Part shown: piece after piece, positions 9,369 to 21,235 of the stretch
How the letters are laid out: the number at the start of each line of letters is the position of its first letter
Position numbering within the stretch: the first letter of the stretch is position 1
Assembly (NCBI RefSeq): GCF_020283565.1
Contig: NC_060060.1
Coordinates: 29,016,001-29,080,000, forward strand
Direction: 5' to 3'
DNA: 64,000 nt
Source of the DNA: Trifolium pratense
Taxonomy: Eukaryota > Streptophyta > Magnoliopsida > Fabales > Fabaceae
Position numbers and translations under genes: made by a program
Notes under the pieces: model-generated
What the model saw: the letters and a program-made list of their open reading frames with translations, nothing else
Database searches by the model: none
Told to the model about the DNA's origin: nothing

Positions 9369-9419
9369 ATAGTCGTGCTTCTTATTATACAAAAAAAAAG
9401 AAGTAATAGTCGTGCTTCT
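9369..9419 (+). repeat. Micro-retroinsertion, 14-bp target duplication
   Basis: ATAGTCGTGCTTCT occurs at 9369-9382 and again, without change, at 9406-9419. The 23 bases between them read TATTATAC, nine A, then GAAGTA. Confidence 0.6.
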
Positions 9420-10329
9420 ATTTTGTAGAAACTTTAAAGTATAATATTTGTCAAAATTATGATGATACATGGTGATTTTAAAAATTTCATCGTCAACTAA
9501 TCAATCAAACTATTTTTTTCCTTGAGAATAGCTTATATATCTTACACCCTGATTTTTAATCTAAAGTTTCCAATTTCCATGTATTGGGATGAAAAACTAT
9601 ACTGGTACATATTGAACACTTTAGTTTAACCAAAAGAAATGAAAAGGGTACTGAAATAATAGCCTCTTGCTTCAACCAAAAGAAAAAAAGGAGGGTGGGG
9701 ATAACAAATAAAAAAAAAATTATCTTTGTAGGGAAAGTAACAAACACAAAGAAACAAAAGAGAGAAATTCAAGGGAAACACATGCTGAGAAAGCATCTAA
9801 AAAGATAGCATCTTGGTAACAAATCCATATGAGATTTTACTACTATAGTACACTGATATTACAACATGAAGCATGAAAATGTGGGGATCTATGAACCTTT
9901 TTTCTCATTAAGCAAGCACTAGTTTTAGCTATATACATAGGTGTGTTTATCAAAAATAGTCCTTTGTTTTTCAATGCCATACTTTTGGTTTAATAATATA
10001 TAGCATGCTTTTGCAATCTCTCATCTCTATATTTTTTCTACTTTGGAAGATTTTGTGTAGTTTGTTTGAGATTTTTTGTAATGTCTTAGTAAGTAGCAAT
10101 AAATAAACAAGCAATAAGCATAGCATGTGCCATGTGATTAGTAAACTAAACACATTAATATAGCATGCAACTTTAAGATGAAAAAAAGCTTTCTACCCAT
10201 TATTAGGGCATTACTAGCACAACTATTCAACACCTGTTGCCCATACATCCTTACCATGCTCACATGTCACACTGTTATATATTTGCTACTTAAGTAGTAG
10301 GCAGTGTTTTTTTTTCAAAATTTTTATTT

Positions 10330-10690
10330 TATAACATCAGCTATTTAAGTTGGGGACGGATAAAAATTAAAATAATAGGGCACACAAGAAACATATGGAG
10401 CGCCAACAGAAATTCCCTTTGGTATCCAAAATGGCTTATTGAGTTTTTCTTCTATTGTTTACTTTAAAGTCCGTGGCCCATTTTGGTATCCATGTTATGG
10501 AGTGTTTTCTCTCATTTTTATAACATTTACTACTTAAGTAGCGGAAGGGTAAAAATGAAAATAAAAAGGACGCGCGAGAAGTAGATAGGGTGCCAAAAGA
10601 AGCTTTGCTAAAGTTGTGTAAATTTTGGTATCCATGATGGCTTATTGGGTTTTTTCTTGTATTGTCTACTTTAAAGCCCATGGCCCATTT
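10330..10690. repeat. Two-copy diverged direct repeat of ~185 bp
   Basis: Two units share the same order of blocks: AACAT...CT(A)TTTAAGT, GATAAAAATTAAAAT or GTAAAAATGAAAATA, GGCGCC-like CCAA(A)AGAA, TTTTGGTATCCA, ATGGCTTATTG, then TCTACTTTAAAG and GGCCCATTT. A related single block lies at 37830-37925. It is probably the remains of a dispersed repeat; no coding. Confidence 0.5.
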
Positions 10691-11764
10691 ATTAATATCA
10701 TCAATTGGACTATGATGACATAGAAAAAAGCATAGAGATTTTAACTATATGTACTTTGAGGAGCTTTGAAATTAATTATTTTTTACCAAAAAAAGGTAAC
10801 AATGAAAGCAACTATACCTACTTTTTAATGTGTTACATATATCATATGAAGGAAACCTCTTATTTGTTGAATTTTTTGGAACTTGCTCCTAAAAATGCAC
10901 ACGATGTGAAGACTAATTGCTTGTTCTGAATGCTATAAAGAATCTTTCAAATACAACAAGGGTGTGACAAAGACATAGCCATGACATCAAACACTTTGTA
11001 ACCTAGTTAAAAATTGGCATAGCTATTGGTCCTAAAAACAGAAACAACATTTTTATTGACATGCATATGAAGATAGGGTGGGTATGGTTCAGTTAATGTG
11101 TGTGAAAGTAAGTGGGCACATGTAGGAAGTAAAAATGAGAGGAATCAAAATTAATAGCATAAAAATCCAGCTATGTATGATAGGGATGGGAATTACTGAG
11201 TTGCAGTATATATGAATGTAACCAACTAATTGGTTACTCTTGCATGTGGAATTTAGTGTGAATACTATGTGTATGTTTGTACTTTGAGAAGAATATTATT
11301 TTTTGAATAATTAGATTTTGTAGAGTTGATTTTAGTTAAAAATAAGTTTAGTTGAGTGTGGAGTGGTTACGTAAAAATGAGTATAGATTTTGTGAGGAGT
11401 TAATTTTAGTGTACAGTTTATTCTCCTCTAAAATTGAAAACATATAACAATTAATTTAGCCATTTTCTCAAGTTTTTGCACCACAGCTTAATATAAAAAA
11501 ACTTTAATAATCTGTTTGGAGAACTACGGTAAGAATGATCAAACTCGCGGTGGATTAGAAGCTAATAGTTTTTTATTTTTAATGTTAAAGAAGTCAAATG
11601 AAGATATATAAAATTAAGTTAAACATAAAATGTGCTTAACAAAAGAAGAAATACAAGAGTCTAAAAAGAATTTGGGAGGGAACAACCCATCATATATGCC
11701 ACATAGGTTCTCGATAGAGATTATTCATTATTAATGACGACAATAAACTTCATATATATCACGG

Positions 11765-12287
11765 TGTTGGGTAGTTTGGAAGAAATATCGGGTCAAATGT
11801 TCCAAAATCATAAGAAGGGGAGACACTATATCTCACCCAATTAGGTTATGGGTTCGATTTATGGTTCTTACGTATGGAAAAAATCTGGTTGAGAGGAAAG
11901 AACCCATCATATATATATATATGCCACACACAAACTTCGCATATATCATGGTGTTGGGAAGTCCAGGAGAGCTCGAGAAAAACATCGAGTCAAACACTCT
12001 AAGATCACAAGAAAGGGAGACACCACACCTCCACCCAATTAGGTTAATGAGTCACATCTCTTTTGAAACCCAACAATTTTCCCCCAAGTGTGAGTTCTCA
12101 CATCTTATAATTGATCATCCCCCACCAAGCCGAACTACGACTCTGATGCCACTTGTTGGGGAGTCCGGTAGAGCTCGAGAGAAACATCGAGTCAAATGTT
12201 TTACGATCACAAGAGAGAAGATACTACAACTTCATCCAAAATCTTAAGACATTAAATTAATGAATTATCTATTTTATAAATCAAACA
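11765..12287 (-). mobile_element. TRIM (miniature LTR retrotransposon) with an extra LTR copy
   Basis: On the minus strand an LTR (12287-12154) is followed after two bases by a primer-binding site TGGCATCAGAGTC (12151-12139). Then come about 50 bases without coding, a purine tract CTTGGGGGAAAAT (12088-12076), and a second LTR (12075-11952) starting TGTTGGGTTTC and ending CCCAACA. A third, decayed LTR-like copy begins at 11765, and the flank AACTTC..ATATATCA is duplicated with it. TRIMs keep only LTRs, the primer site and the purine tract. The same family is at 49584-49878. Confidence 0.72.
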
Positions 12288-13002
12288 TTATTCTCCTACA
12301 TAATCAATATGAATCTTAATCCTTGACGCTTAAAACTCAACCCATGGTAACTAAAAAAACACAGAATAAACACATTTCTATGTTTACATTAACATTATAC
12401 GTGATCAATAATCATATTCATAGCAAGCTAGCTACAGAATGGAGGTGGCCCATTTCCTTCCAAAATGGTGACACAATTTTAGGACCATACCAAGTGGCTA
12501 AAATATGACTTAGTATGAGTAATATGACCAAAACATATAAGAATCAATTCAAAATTTTCACATATTTGGGTTTCTACAAGAGATAAAGACATTACATAGG
12601 GTGCCAATGGTTGCTCTGTTGGCTTAGAATGACAAGTCATCTGAAGGGTATCCCCACACAATATACTATAGTGGGGGCAGTAGTAATACTAGGCAGTGAA
12701 TAACAATAAGGGACACAAGGATAAGTGCTAACTGCAGAATGAGACAAGAGAGAATTTAAATAAGAATAATGTTGATAAAGCAAAAAGTCAAAAAGACTTT
12801 TATATAAGAAGACAAAAAGAGGAAGAATCAGATGTGGTGCAGCAGAGATAGCCCACATGGGTTCTGGTTGGTTTGGTTGGGAGACAAACCAGCTGGGAGC
12901 AAAAAGGCTGGTTTGAATTGATTGATCAACATATATATTATTAATTTTTTATTAAAATATTTATATCCCTTAAATCGCTATTATAAACAAACGATCACTT
13001 TT

Positions 13003-13155
13003 TAATTTTGACATTGAACTTTATAAGAAGGATCATGGTTCGATCCCCGCAACTGCGATTTGGATGGAGCCAAAATCACTTGATGACAAAACTGACATTC
13101 GAATCAGATTATGCGATTCAGTGAGTCGGATACTTATGATAAAAGAAAAAAAAAA
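13003..13155 (+). mobile_element. tRNA-derived SINE, family A, diverged
   Basis: A box B match GGTTCGATCCCC (near 13037) is followed by GCAACTGCGAT, AAATCACTTGATG and an A-rich tail to about 13155. The 5' part with box A is poorly preserved. Same family as 6405, 21056 and 56818. Confidence 0.65.
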
Positions 13156-13884
13156 TTGATAGGCTAAATACATAAATTTTCCAATTAACCTAAAAAATAA
13201 TTTTTTGTTTAAAATAGTGACGTGGGAGTATTATATAATATAGTTTTAGGTTTTACTACTATCATGTCTCTTTCCTCTTAATTTGTTCCATTTTTTGCTC
13301 TCTAGTTTAGTAATAGTAGTTGAGAGATTCACTCAATGGAAGGTGCTTTAACTTTAACTAGTGTAGTTGAGTTTCTATGTGAACTAGACAGTGATTGAAA
13401 GGTTCATATGAAGACATAGGCAAGCTCTGATCAATAGTGAAATGGCAGGGTTTCTTGATGGTTATTGTGAAAAAAGCTTGGATCTCCTTGTTATATTGTA
13501 CACATATATGATACATTTTTTTGACATTATACATGGATAGTATTTCTTCCTTCTCAATTAATAGTGAGGATATATAAACATAAAAAAGTTGATAAAAATA
13601 CATATTATTTTTCCTTCACTCATAGCACGTATATCGAGATGTACAAAAAATATTAAAAAAAGTAAAAAATTAGTTTTGTTGTATTTTTGTTAAAAAAATA
13701 TGTTTGAATAACATTTTTCATATTAATGATTCAACTAATGACTAGATTATCAATGTTGCAGATCCAAAAGTATGATGTTCCGGTTAATTAGATCACATTA
13801 TGTGTAGACATATGTTCATTTTATGTTATTAACTTGGATGTTATAAGGATCGAACCCAATTTGAACGAATGAATACATGTTTTT

Positions 13885-13968
13885 GTTTAATTTACAATGG
13901 AGCTGAGAATCAAACCAAAATATCTAGCATGTTACAAACTTTTCTCACACTAGACTAAACTTAATAGC
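13885..13968 (-). mobile_element. Short tRNA-derived SINE, family B, with target duplication
   Basis: Bracketed by TGAATACATGTTTTT at 13870-13884 and 13969-13983. Read on the minus strand it has the family B order: TTAGTCTAGTG, GGTTTGAT, then TCCATTGTAAAT and an A-rich tail. Confidence 0.7.
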
Positions 13969-14092
13969 TGAATACATGTTTTTTTTAAGTAAAAGAATGT
14001 TTAATATTTTTTTTAATTGAAAATCACCTTATTAAGTTACCAACCATTAATTTCACATTGCTAACTCCTAATAAAAATATTCATTTCTTTCA

Positions 14093-14136
14093 AAGCTGGT
14101 TTGCCTTTTTTTGTTTAATAAGCTAGTTTGCCTTTT
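14093..14136 (-). repeat. Micro-retroinsertion, 17-bp target duplication
   Basis: AAGCTGGTTTGCCTTTT (14093-14109) and AAGCTAGTTTGCCTTTT (14120-14136) flank ten bases reading ATTAAAC-AAA on the minus strand. One mismatch separates the copies. Confidence 0.6.
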
Positions 14137-14466
14137 CATCACAAGAAAAAGTTACAAACCATTCCAACTCAAACTTGAATCCCAATCCCAACTGCTTGTT
14201 TTGCAACATATGGATTTGTGGGTTTATTAATAAAATTATTTAATTCTTATAGTTATATGTAAAAATGGACTTATTTTCTTTCGAATGTGTAATTACGGAA
14301 ATGGATATGTTTTAATTTATTTAAAACTATATTTCATAATTTTGTCAACCAATTTTATTTTTTTTTTCATAATGACTAATGAGCTTATTTTCTTTCTTAC
14401 ATTACTTTATTTTATCAACAAATATTTACTTTATTTTACGAAAAAAAATTATATTCAACTTAATTC

Positions 14467-14538
14467 AATATCCTTTTAAAAATGATATCAGAAAAAAAAA
14501 ACTTGTTTTTAATAAGAAAAAAATATCCTTTTAAAAAT
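14467..14538 (+). repeat. Short insertion, 17-bp target duplication
   Basis: AATATCCTTTTAAAAAT occurs at 14467-14483 and 14522-14538, identical. The 38 bases between start GATATCAG, hold a run of ten A and end in A. This is the longest of the set. Confidence 0.55.
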
Positions 14539-14662
14539 AAACATGTTTGTTACCAACAAGTTTTTGTAAAAATAAAAGAAAAGTAATAGCCGAAAAAAAG
14601 AAGAAGAAAAACATGATAACATGAGTTTAATCTTTAGGAAAAAATAATATTTTATTCTCACT

Positions 14663-14700
14663 AACTTTACTAATTTTTTTTTTTTGCCAAACTTTACTAA
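14663..14700 (-). repeat. Micro-retroinsertion, 11-bp target duplication
   Basis: AACTTTACTAA occurs at 14663-14673 and 14690-14700. The spacer on the minus strand is TGGC followed by twelve A. Confidence 0.55.
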
Positions 14701-15295
14701 CGGCCAAATATTGAGTTAACCGGATCCAAAAACCTAGAGAATTAATGTACATAAAAATTCATCATACGGGAGTCCGCGTCAAAAAATGACTTTTTAATTT
14801 TTAGCACTAGTCCAACTCATAATATTAAATTCCTGATTATATTTATAAATAAACCGGTCGTGTAAACCAAAATAATAGGCAAATACTTCTTTAAAGAAAG
14901 AAAAAAAAATTGGTTCATAAATTCTATTGACTCCACTTTATGCATGTGAGTTTTCATTTTCAATTGCTTTGTCATTTCGTTTATCAAAAAAAAAATTGTG
15001 ACAAAAAAAAGAACTTTAAAAAAATTATTTAGTCAAAAAATCTTCGAGAAAACTTAGGCACAAAACAAAACGTTAAAAAATGATTGAGTTATTTTTGGTT
15101 ACTTACATGAAAAGAAAACAAGGGAGATATATTTTAGTGTAAAATCCAACAAAATAGAGAAGATAATGGAACCTTAATCCTAATCTCCTAGATAGAATGA
15201 ATCACTAAAAAAGAATGTGTAACAGAATGATTTAGTTAAGAAAAAACCGGAGAAGATAAAATAACAACAACATTATTATGAGAAATTCTATTATA

Positions 15296-15458
15296 GGCAC
15301 AACCCCAAATCAATAATATTTGGGCACACACACATCAAAGAAAAAAATTTAAAGATAAATGATTAAGTCACATCAATTATTATCAATCAATTATTTTATC
15401 TTTAAATTTTTTAAAATCATGTATGTGTGTCTAACACATCATATTTGGGGTTGTGCCC
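15296..15458. mobile_element. MITE with full-length inverted repeats
   Basis: GGCACAACCCCAAAT at the left edge and ATTTGGGGTTGTGCC at the right edge are exact inverses. The inner parts TTGGGCACACACACAT / ATGTATGTGTGTCTAA and AATTTAAAGATAAA / TTATCTTTAAATT continue the palindrome. The whole 163 bp could fold into one hairpin. No coding. It lies about 500 bp upstream of the gene at 15961. Confidence 0.75.
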
Positions 15459-15960
15459 AACCAAGTCTTTCTCGATTATACTCCTATAGTCCTATATATT
15501 TATGTACTCCATTCGTTATATACGGTCACAACAACATTCTGAATTCTGATTGTGATACAACGAGTGACCTTATTTGGCTCTCTGCCCATTGCTCTCTGCT
15601 CTCCAACCCCACCACTCTCTCTCTCTCTAGAGAGAATTTTAGCATCCCAAAGTGACTTCACTCTCTCCTATACTCTATAGATACACAAACAATTTTCTGA
15701 GCAACTTCTTTGAAAAACCAAAAAGACTACATTCTGCCACTTGTTTTCTACTTCTGTGTTTCTTCTTCTCCAAGCCCAGTATCTTAACTTTTTACCTTTC
15801 CAACCATTTTCATCATCACATTCACATCCCATCCTCTACACGCTATTCTTTCTTTACAAAGTTTTTAACCTTTTTCTCATTATATATATACCCATTGAGG
15901 AAATTTTCTTCAAGATTAAAACTTTCCTTCTTTTCTTGTAAAGTTTCAAGCTTTGCTAAG

Positions 15961-16257
15961 ATGGGTTTGTTGGAGAATTTGGAATGGGTGAATGTTTATG
16001 GCAAGAAGCGTTGTAGAAGCTTGTTTTGGAGGATGAGGGCTGCAGTGAAGAGGGCTTTGAAGAATGGGAATAATCAGAAGCTTAAGTTTCAATATGATCC
16101 TTCAAGTTATGCACTTAATTTTGATGATGGTTGTTCATATTCTCATCTTAGAGATACTTTGCCAAAGAAATTCATTGCAGAAGATGCACAAGTTCAATAC
16201 TTCAAAGGCATTGATAATACAACCTGGGTTTATGTCATTTGGATCACGACCAAGTGA
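15961..16257 (+). CDS. Small basic plant protein of unknown function, 98 aa
   Basis: The frame runs ATG (15961) to TGA with no intron. The protein starts MGLLENLEWVNVYGKKRC, continues with an Arg/Lys-rich stretch SLFWRMRAAVKRALKNG, then QLKF-like KLKFQYDPSSYALNFDDG, and ends WVYVIWITTK. I recognise it only as resembling uncharacterised plant proteins, and assign no function. The open frame extends upstream to 15652 without an ATG. ATG 15961 is chosen because it begins the protein-like part and because 15600-15960 has the C/T-rich look of a plant 5' leader. The gene converges on the GID8 gene. In Arabidopsis I recall an unknown small protein near the orthologous GID8/SNF2 pair, which would make this a conserved neighbour. 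Confidence 0.78.
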   Translation: MGLLENLEWVNVYGKKRCRSLFWRMRAAVKRALKNGNNQKLKFQYDPSSYALNFDDGCSYSHLRDTLPKKFIAEDAQVQYFKGIDNTTWVYVIWITTK

Positions 16258-17024
16258 TGATCAATCATCTCCCTGTTCATTGAGGCAGCCTCTATTTTTA
16301 TGTTTTTTTTAATGTTCTTTTAATGTTTCTAGTTTAACCTAGTTTAGTAGATAAGAAAAACAATGGCAGATTTTTTATTTTTGAGGATCTTGTTCTAACC
16401 CTTTGTTACAGTACCATACAATACATCCTCTACTTCTGTCATGAATTACAAGTACAATCAGTTATTGTTTACATTCTTTTATTATTACTCTCTTTAGCAA
16501 GCACACGAGTCTATGTGGTATGGTATAACTTTGCAAAATAAATTTCCACCACGCATGGTTCAGAAGCAATGTTTAAATGCTCTCTGGAGAAAAGTAAAAC
16601 AGGACCAGTGTTCTTCTTCACCTTTGCCAGAGAAATGTTTTCTCATTAATGAGGCATAACAGTGAAAGGGAAGACAATTCTGTTTCTGGGTCTTAACGGT
16701 CGATGGTAATACAAAATAAATGTTCATGTCATTGTGTCATATTTGGGCTATCATCATGATAAACCTTATTATCTTCACATGCAATACATGAATACAATAC
16801 AGTAACAATGGGTAACTTAAGGGGGGGGGGGGGGGGAATGAATGATGATTGTATTGAAAATCTTTGTACAGCAGGATAAAACCACTACAACAGCTATCTA
16901 GGAGAAAACGAACATCAATGTTATTAAACATCTTTTCATTAAAGTAATACACAATTTTTAACATAAATGACCACAATCACTTCATCTAGAACCTAAAATC
17001 ATCAAATTGAAATGTCACGAGTAT
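16258..17024. other. Convergent intergenic region
   Basis: This holds the 3' ends of the 98-aa protein gene (+) and the GID8 gene (-). The only landmark is a run of sixteen G at 16821-16836. No further gene is supported. Confidence 0.55.
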
Positions 17025-20000
17025 TTAAGCAGGATCTTCTAATGCAGCGGTGGATAGATCATTTATGCGAGGAAAAGCAGCTTTCTCATCCAGCTGGTTT
17101 TGGGCCCATATCAACATCTTCAACAAGCTTGGAAGTTTTGGGTCTGATGGAAGTAAAAAAAAAATCAATATTAACAAATTCTAGAAAGTTGAATTACAAA
17201 TTTTTCAGGTAACAAAACATATAGCAAAGTAAGTTGAAGTTTTGTCACAGTTTATAAATTAGAACCCAAAGCTGCGGAACACAACACAAGGAATAAAATA
17301 AAAGCAAACAAGTACAAAGAATGCACAATAGAAATAAAAAATAATGTATATTGGTGGCAGTAACCCAAGTAATACTTCAAACTCAATTCTTCATCTCAGC
17401 TTGTTATGATCCCTGTATATTATACACTTCATTAGCCATGTGTTAAGTATGAACAAAATGACTTGTCACATTAAAAAAAAATCCAATGGATCTTCAAAAC
17501 AAGTGGATCCCAATCATAATTTGTTTGCAGAAGTTGAACACCACAAAGAAAAATCTTTCCCGATGCATAGAGGTGGACATATATAAACATAATGCAAGAT
17601 CCCAATGGCATGCAAAGGAAATCAACCAAACTCTAGTACTAGGGTTAGACAAATGGTGAAGGGTTTTGGTAGCTTGCATAAAGTCATCATAGGTTTAAAA
17701 CTTATTGCCACCATGGTATACCAAAAATGTAAAGAATACCAACTAAGCCACATTAAGCCCTCACAGCATTCGTTGGAATCCAAACTTAATTAAAGGAGGC
17801 AACAATGTAATCACTTACAAGCACTACAAGTTTGAATCCATCTTTTGGGCATAACCATCACAGTGTACACTAATGGAATATTGGTTGTTTAATTGGAGTG
17901 AATCTGGCAAAAGTTCTATTACATTACCAAATTTTACAACACCACAATTGCTATTTAATAAACACTATATATCAATTAGTATTACAACAAAAAAAGCAGC
18001 ATTACATATAATTACAGACAATTGTTAGATAAAATAAACAGACAAACTATATTTAAAATCACACACATGCCAAAGTTATATATTCAAACAAACAGATTTT
18101 TGAAGCAAACACAAACCTTTTTCATGACTCTGGCTTGTAAGTATAGCTGCATTCACCTCGCTTGCTGTTTTTAGACGTTGTGATATGTCAAGAAGCTCTC
18201 CAACAGGACAGTTAGAGACATCTTCAAAAGCAAGAAGTGCAACGGTCCTCTCCAATTCTTCCAAAAAGCTTTGCTGGAACCCAGATTTCAAGCATGGTTA
18301 GCACCAAGTATGTGCAACAAATTGAAAAGAAAAAAAAAATTGCTTTTTTCTGACTACATACAACCATAGTATAGTAACAGCCAAAACTATTATTAAAGAA
18401 GTGTTAATAAAAATGAGAGAAATACTTCACTAATAAAGATATGATATGACAATAGACACAAAAATTTATTTAAAGGATTTACATTTTCCTCTCCCCTTGG
18501 GGCAAGCTCCTCCTGTGCAAACTCTAAAGCTTCTTCTACTTTCCCATTCCGGATCAGTTCTATAAGCCGCTGCTGTTGAAGATGGAAAAATAATTGGGGG
18601 TTTGTGTCCAGTATCTGCAGACAGTATTACACAATGAATGTTAATTGTATAGAAGAGATGAATAAGACAAAAGATCAATGAATACTCACTCTGATGAGTA
18701 CAAAATGTTTGTATGAGCTCTGCACACATTAAGAATAAGGGGGAAAAGCAAATAACAAAGGCCAAAAGAGGGAGTCGCCAACAAGATATTAATGAATAAA
18801 CGGAAAAATAAGATTCTATGCATTTTTCATTTAAAAAACAAAATCTATGAAGACACCAAACAGACCAATGAAAATAAATTATTGAGAAAAATGTAAAATA
18901 TACGAAATAATAAGAAAACAAAAACTTCAAAGAACATTGAAATGAACATTCTCAGGAAAGTTATATCCCTTTTGTTGAGAACCCACATCAACTGGAGATA
19001 TGACTGGTGTAGATCATATGAAGAATGGGCAATCCACACCTCATGAGTTAGCTTTAGAGGTAGAGTCGAGTTTAGCAATAGTGTTTAGATCCCATATTGA
19101 CTAGGGATGTTACCAAAGCAGCTCTTATAAAGCTTGGGCAATCCTTGTCCCTTGAGCAAAATTTTGGAATTGAGCCAAGTCTAGTCCAAATTCTAAGACC
19201 ACTATAGCTGGTATTCTTCTGATATCATCCTAATAAGCATGCATAATATGTTAAGCAAGTAGGGATGGTATAGTAAGGTCGGAGGAGCGAGACAACAAAT
19301 AAAAAGGTTGAGTTGTGTTCTGCTTAAATTCTGATGAAAACAACTATAGATATGGCCAATTAGTTTTTACAACACTTAAGCAATCCTCATTCTTTAAGTT
19401 AGCTTCTAGGATTGAGTAGGTCTGACCCAAACTTTGAGACCTATATCGATAGCTATCCTTATATAAGTTAAAAGAATATGAGTTAATTAAGCAAGGATAG
19501 TGGGGCAGGAGATAACAAAATAAGCAAACAAAAGAGGTGGTATCATGTTTTATTTGAATTCTGCATCAATTTTACCATAGTAATGAGCAATGCTTACATT
19601 AAATAAAATTGACCACATTCATGAACAATGCGTGTATTATGTGCAAATGCTCACTAAAAATAAGGAAGACTAAGACATGTAGAAAGTGGCAGTTCTCAGT
19701 TACAATAAAATTGGAAGGTAAAAAGGAATGGCAAGCTCACCTCAGGATTTAAGTCATTGACTTTCTCAATTGCATCTTCAACATTACCACTTTGTACTGC
19801 CTTCTTAACAGCCATCCGATCAGTGATTGTAGCAAGATCAATGTCAGCTGATGATCATATTAAGGACACGCATGGATTGACTGAACAAAAAAGATTCCCA
19901 CCTCCCCCAAAATAAATAATAACAAGAAAAAAGGAAAGGATACGCTCAGTTCCAGACTCCTTGCGGAATTTCTCAGCAGCTTCAACAAAACCTTCGGTGA

Positions 20001-20535
20001 CAAGGAAATTCATTACCAATTTATTCATGTCTTCTTTCCTAATATTGACATTATTAAGCTTCCTCTCCCACTCTTCCCTTGTTATCACTTTCTTGGATGC
20101 CGCCTTTACACATGCATTTTAAAGATAAAAATCATTAGTTTACTATTACTATTGATATTGATATGACATACATAGGAATCACTAAATTTCCATAACATTG
20201 TCTATAACCAGTCCATATATAGCAATACTTTCAATAAAAAGACAGAAACTACACATTTACATGTAAGGAAACAATAACCCAAATGCCAATAAACTACAAA
20301 ACTCACATCTTCACTTTCCACAGCATTTCTAGAAATCAATACGCAAGATAGAACAAGTCTGAAACCCCTTTCTGAACCTCTTTAAATTCACAAACAAAAC
20401 ACCGAGACTCTTAAAGTAGCACAAATTCAATATCCTTTACAAAACTCACATTAAAATTTTATAATTTCTAATAATAATTAACAAAACCCAACAATTCACA
20501 TATAAAATTTGGGGAAAATAAAAACTATATACCAT
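17025..20535 (-). CDS. GID8: GID8-like LisH-CTLH-CRA protein, six coding exons
   Basis: This encodes a 225-aa homologue of GID8, a scaffold subunit of the CTLH/GID E3 ubiquitin ligase in nucleus and cytosol. Exons on the minus strand: 20535-20533, 20103-19944, 19847-19741, 18614-18483, 18273-18117 and 17143-17025. The sum is 678 nt, in frame with GT/AG at every border. It has [13 protein letters not shown], a LisH motif (~20-52, [16 protein letters not shown]), a CTLH domain (~58-115, [26 protein letters not shown]) and a CRA region (~110-205, [32 protein letters not shown]). Only the initiator ATG sits in the first coding exon, followed at once by the donor. A 14-nt leader micro-exon (20546-20533) and an upstream leader exon with donor at 20757 are plausible. 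The gene is head-to-head with the SNF2 gene. Family length (~225 aa) matches. Confidence is high for identity, lower for the 5' leader. Confidence 0.92.
18960..19460. repeat. Three decayed repeat units in a GID8 intron
   Basis: The intron between coding exons 3 and 4 holds three related tracts (near 18975, 19085 and 19350). Each has the order CCCACAT/CCCATAT...ACTAGGGAT or CTGGAGAT, GGGCAATCC or AGCAATCCT, then a GAGTTAGCTT-like block, GATTGAG and a CC(C)AAA(C/T)T(T/C)TGAG-like block. Such blocks occur at edges of dispersed plant elements. They are too decayed to class. Confidence 0.45.
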
Positions 20536-21055
20536 TGCCTCAATTTCTGCTAGTTGACGAATCACAATCCAAAACAATGACATCAGTGCACACGCACAAA
20601 CCTCATTTTAACCCTAAAACAACGCACCAATTCTTCAATTGCACCAATACTGCAAGTAGTATAAAACATCAACAACTCAAAATCAAAACCGTCACATTAT
20701 TCCGATCAATAATTTGAAAATTGAAACCCTATTTAAAGAAATGGAAAAACGATTCACCTCACGATAATTAAAATTGAAATGGAATTTTGCGTTGAAGTGG
20801 TAGGTGGAAAAAGATGGAGTGTGAATCGGAATCGGAGAGTGCCGTGACGCCGACGATCGGATTCTTTTCAACTTCTTCGCTCGCAATCGTGCGGTTTTCT
20901 CTGAACTTCTAGAACTTGTTTCTGTTTCAGCTTGATTTTTTTGATTTGGTTTCTAATTGGGTTCAGATCCGCTTCGGTTTTATGTGGGCCGGGTTTCTTT
21001 TATTGCTTTTAGAATGTAGTGGCTACTATCCACACCTCCATTCTCTTATTACTTT

Positions 21056-21217
21056 TTCGGCTTTCCACCACCAGTTGAATCTGGTTCGGGGGTCAGTTCT
21101 GGCATCAAGTGGTTCCAGCCCCCTCCCGATCGCAGTTGTGGGGGATCGAACCGCGGTCCTCCCTACCAAGTTCAGCACCAATCACCACTGAACCAACTAA
21201 CGATTGGTAAAAATGCA
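21056..21217 (-). mobile_element. tRNA-derived SINE, family A, with 18-bp target duplication
   Basis: CCATTCTCTTATTACTTT occurs intact at 21038-21055 and 21218-21235. On the minus strand the insert begins with a box A (TTAGTTGGTTCAGTGG), then box B (GCGGTTCGATCCCCC). It continues GCGATCGGGAGGGGG and CACTTGATGCCAG, and ends in a short A tail. The perfect duplication marks it as fairly recent. It lies in the GID8-SNF2 promoter spacer. Confidence 0.9.
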
Positions 21218-21235
21218 CCATTCTCTTATTACTTT

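Larger units (their letters stand above)
8764..11764. other. Gene-poor AT-rich stretch
   Basis: No protein gene is supported. It holds the upstream region of kelch copy B, two micro-retroinsertions (9245-9291 and 9369-9419) and a diverged direct repeat at 10330-10690. The remaining short open frames lack recognisable domains and look random. Confidence 0.5.
12288..15295. other. Gene-poor AT-rich stretch with small retroinsertions
   Basis: No gene is supported. Contents I can name: a family A SINE (13003-13155), a family B SINE (13885-13968), micro-retroinsertions at 14093, 14467 and 14663, and a SINE 3' end near 14930-14995. The rest is featureless AT-rich sequence. Confidence 0.5.

Noticed and set aside
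15652..15960. N-terminal extension of the 98-aa protein
   Set aside because: Open only by chance through a C/T-rich leader; no ATG until 15961.
16821..16836. Run of sixteen G as a possible functional quadruplex
   Set aside because: A plain homopolymer, prone to length error, with no link to a gene feature.
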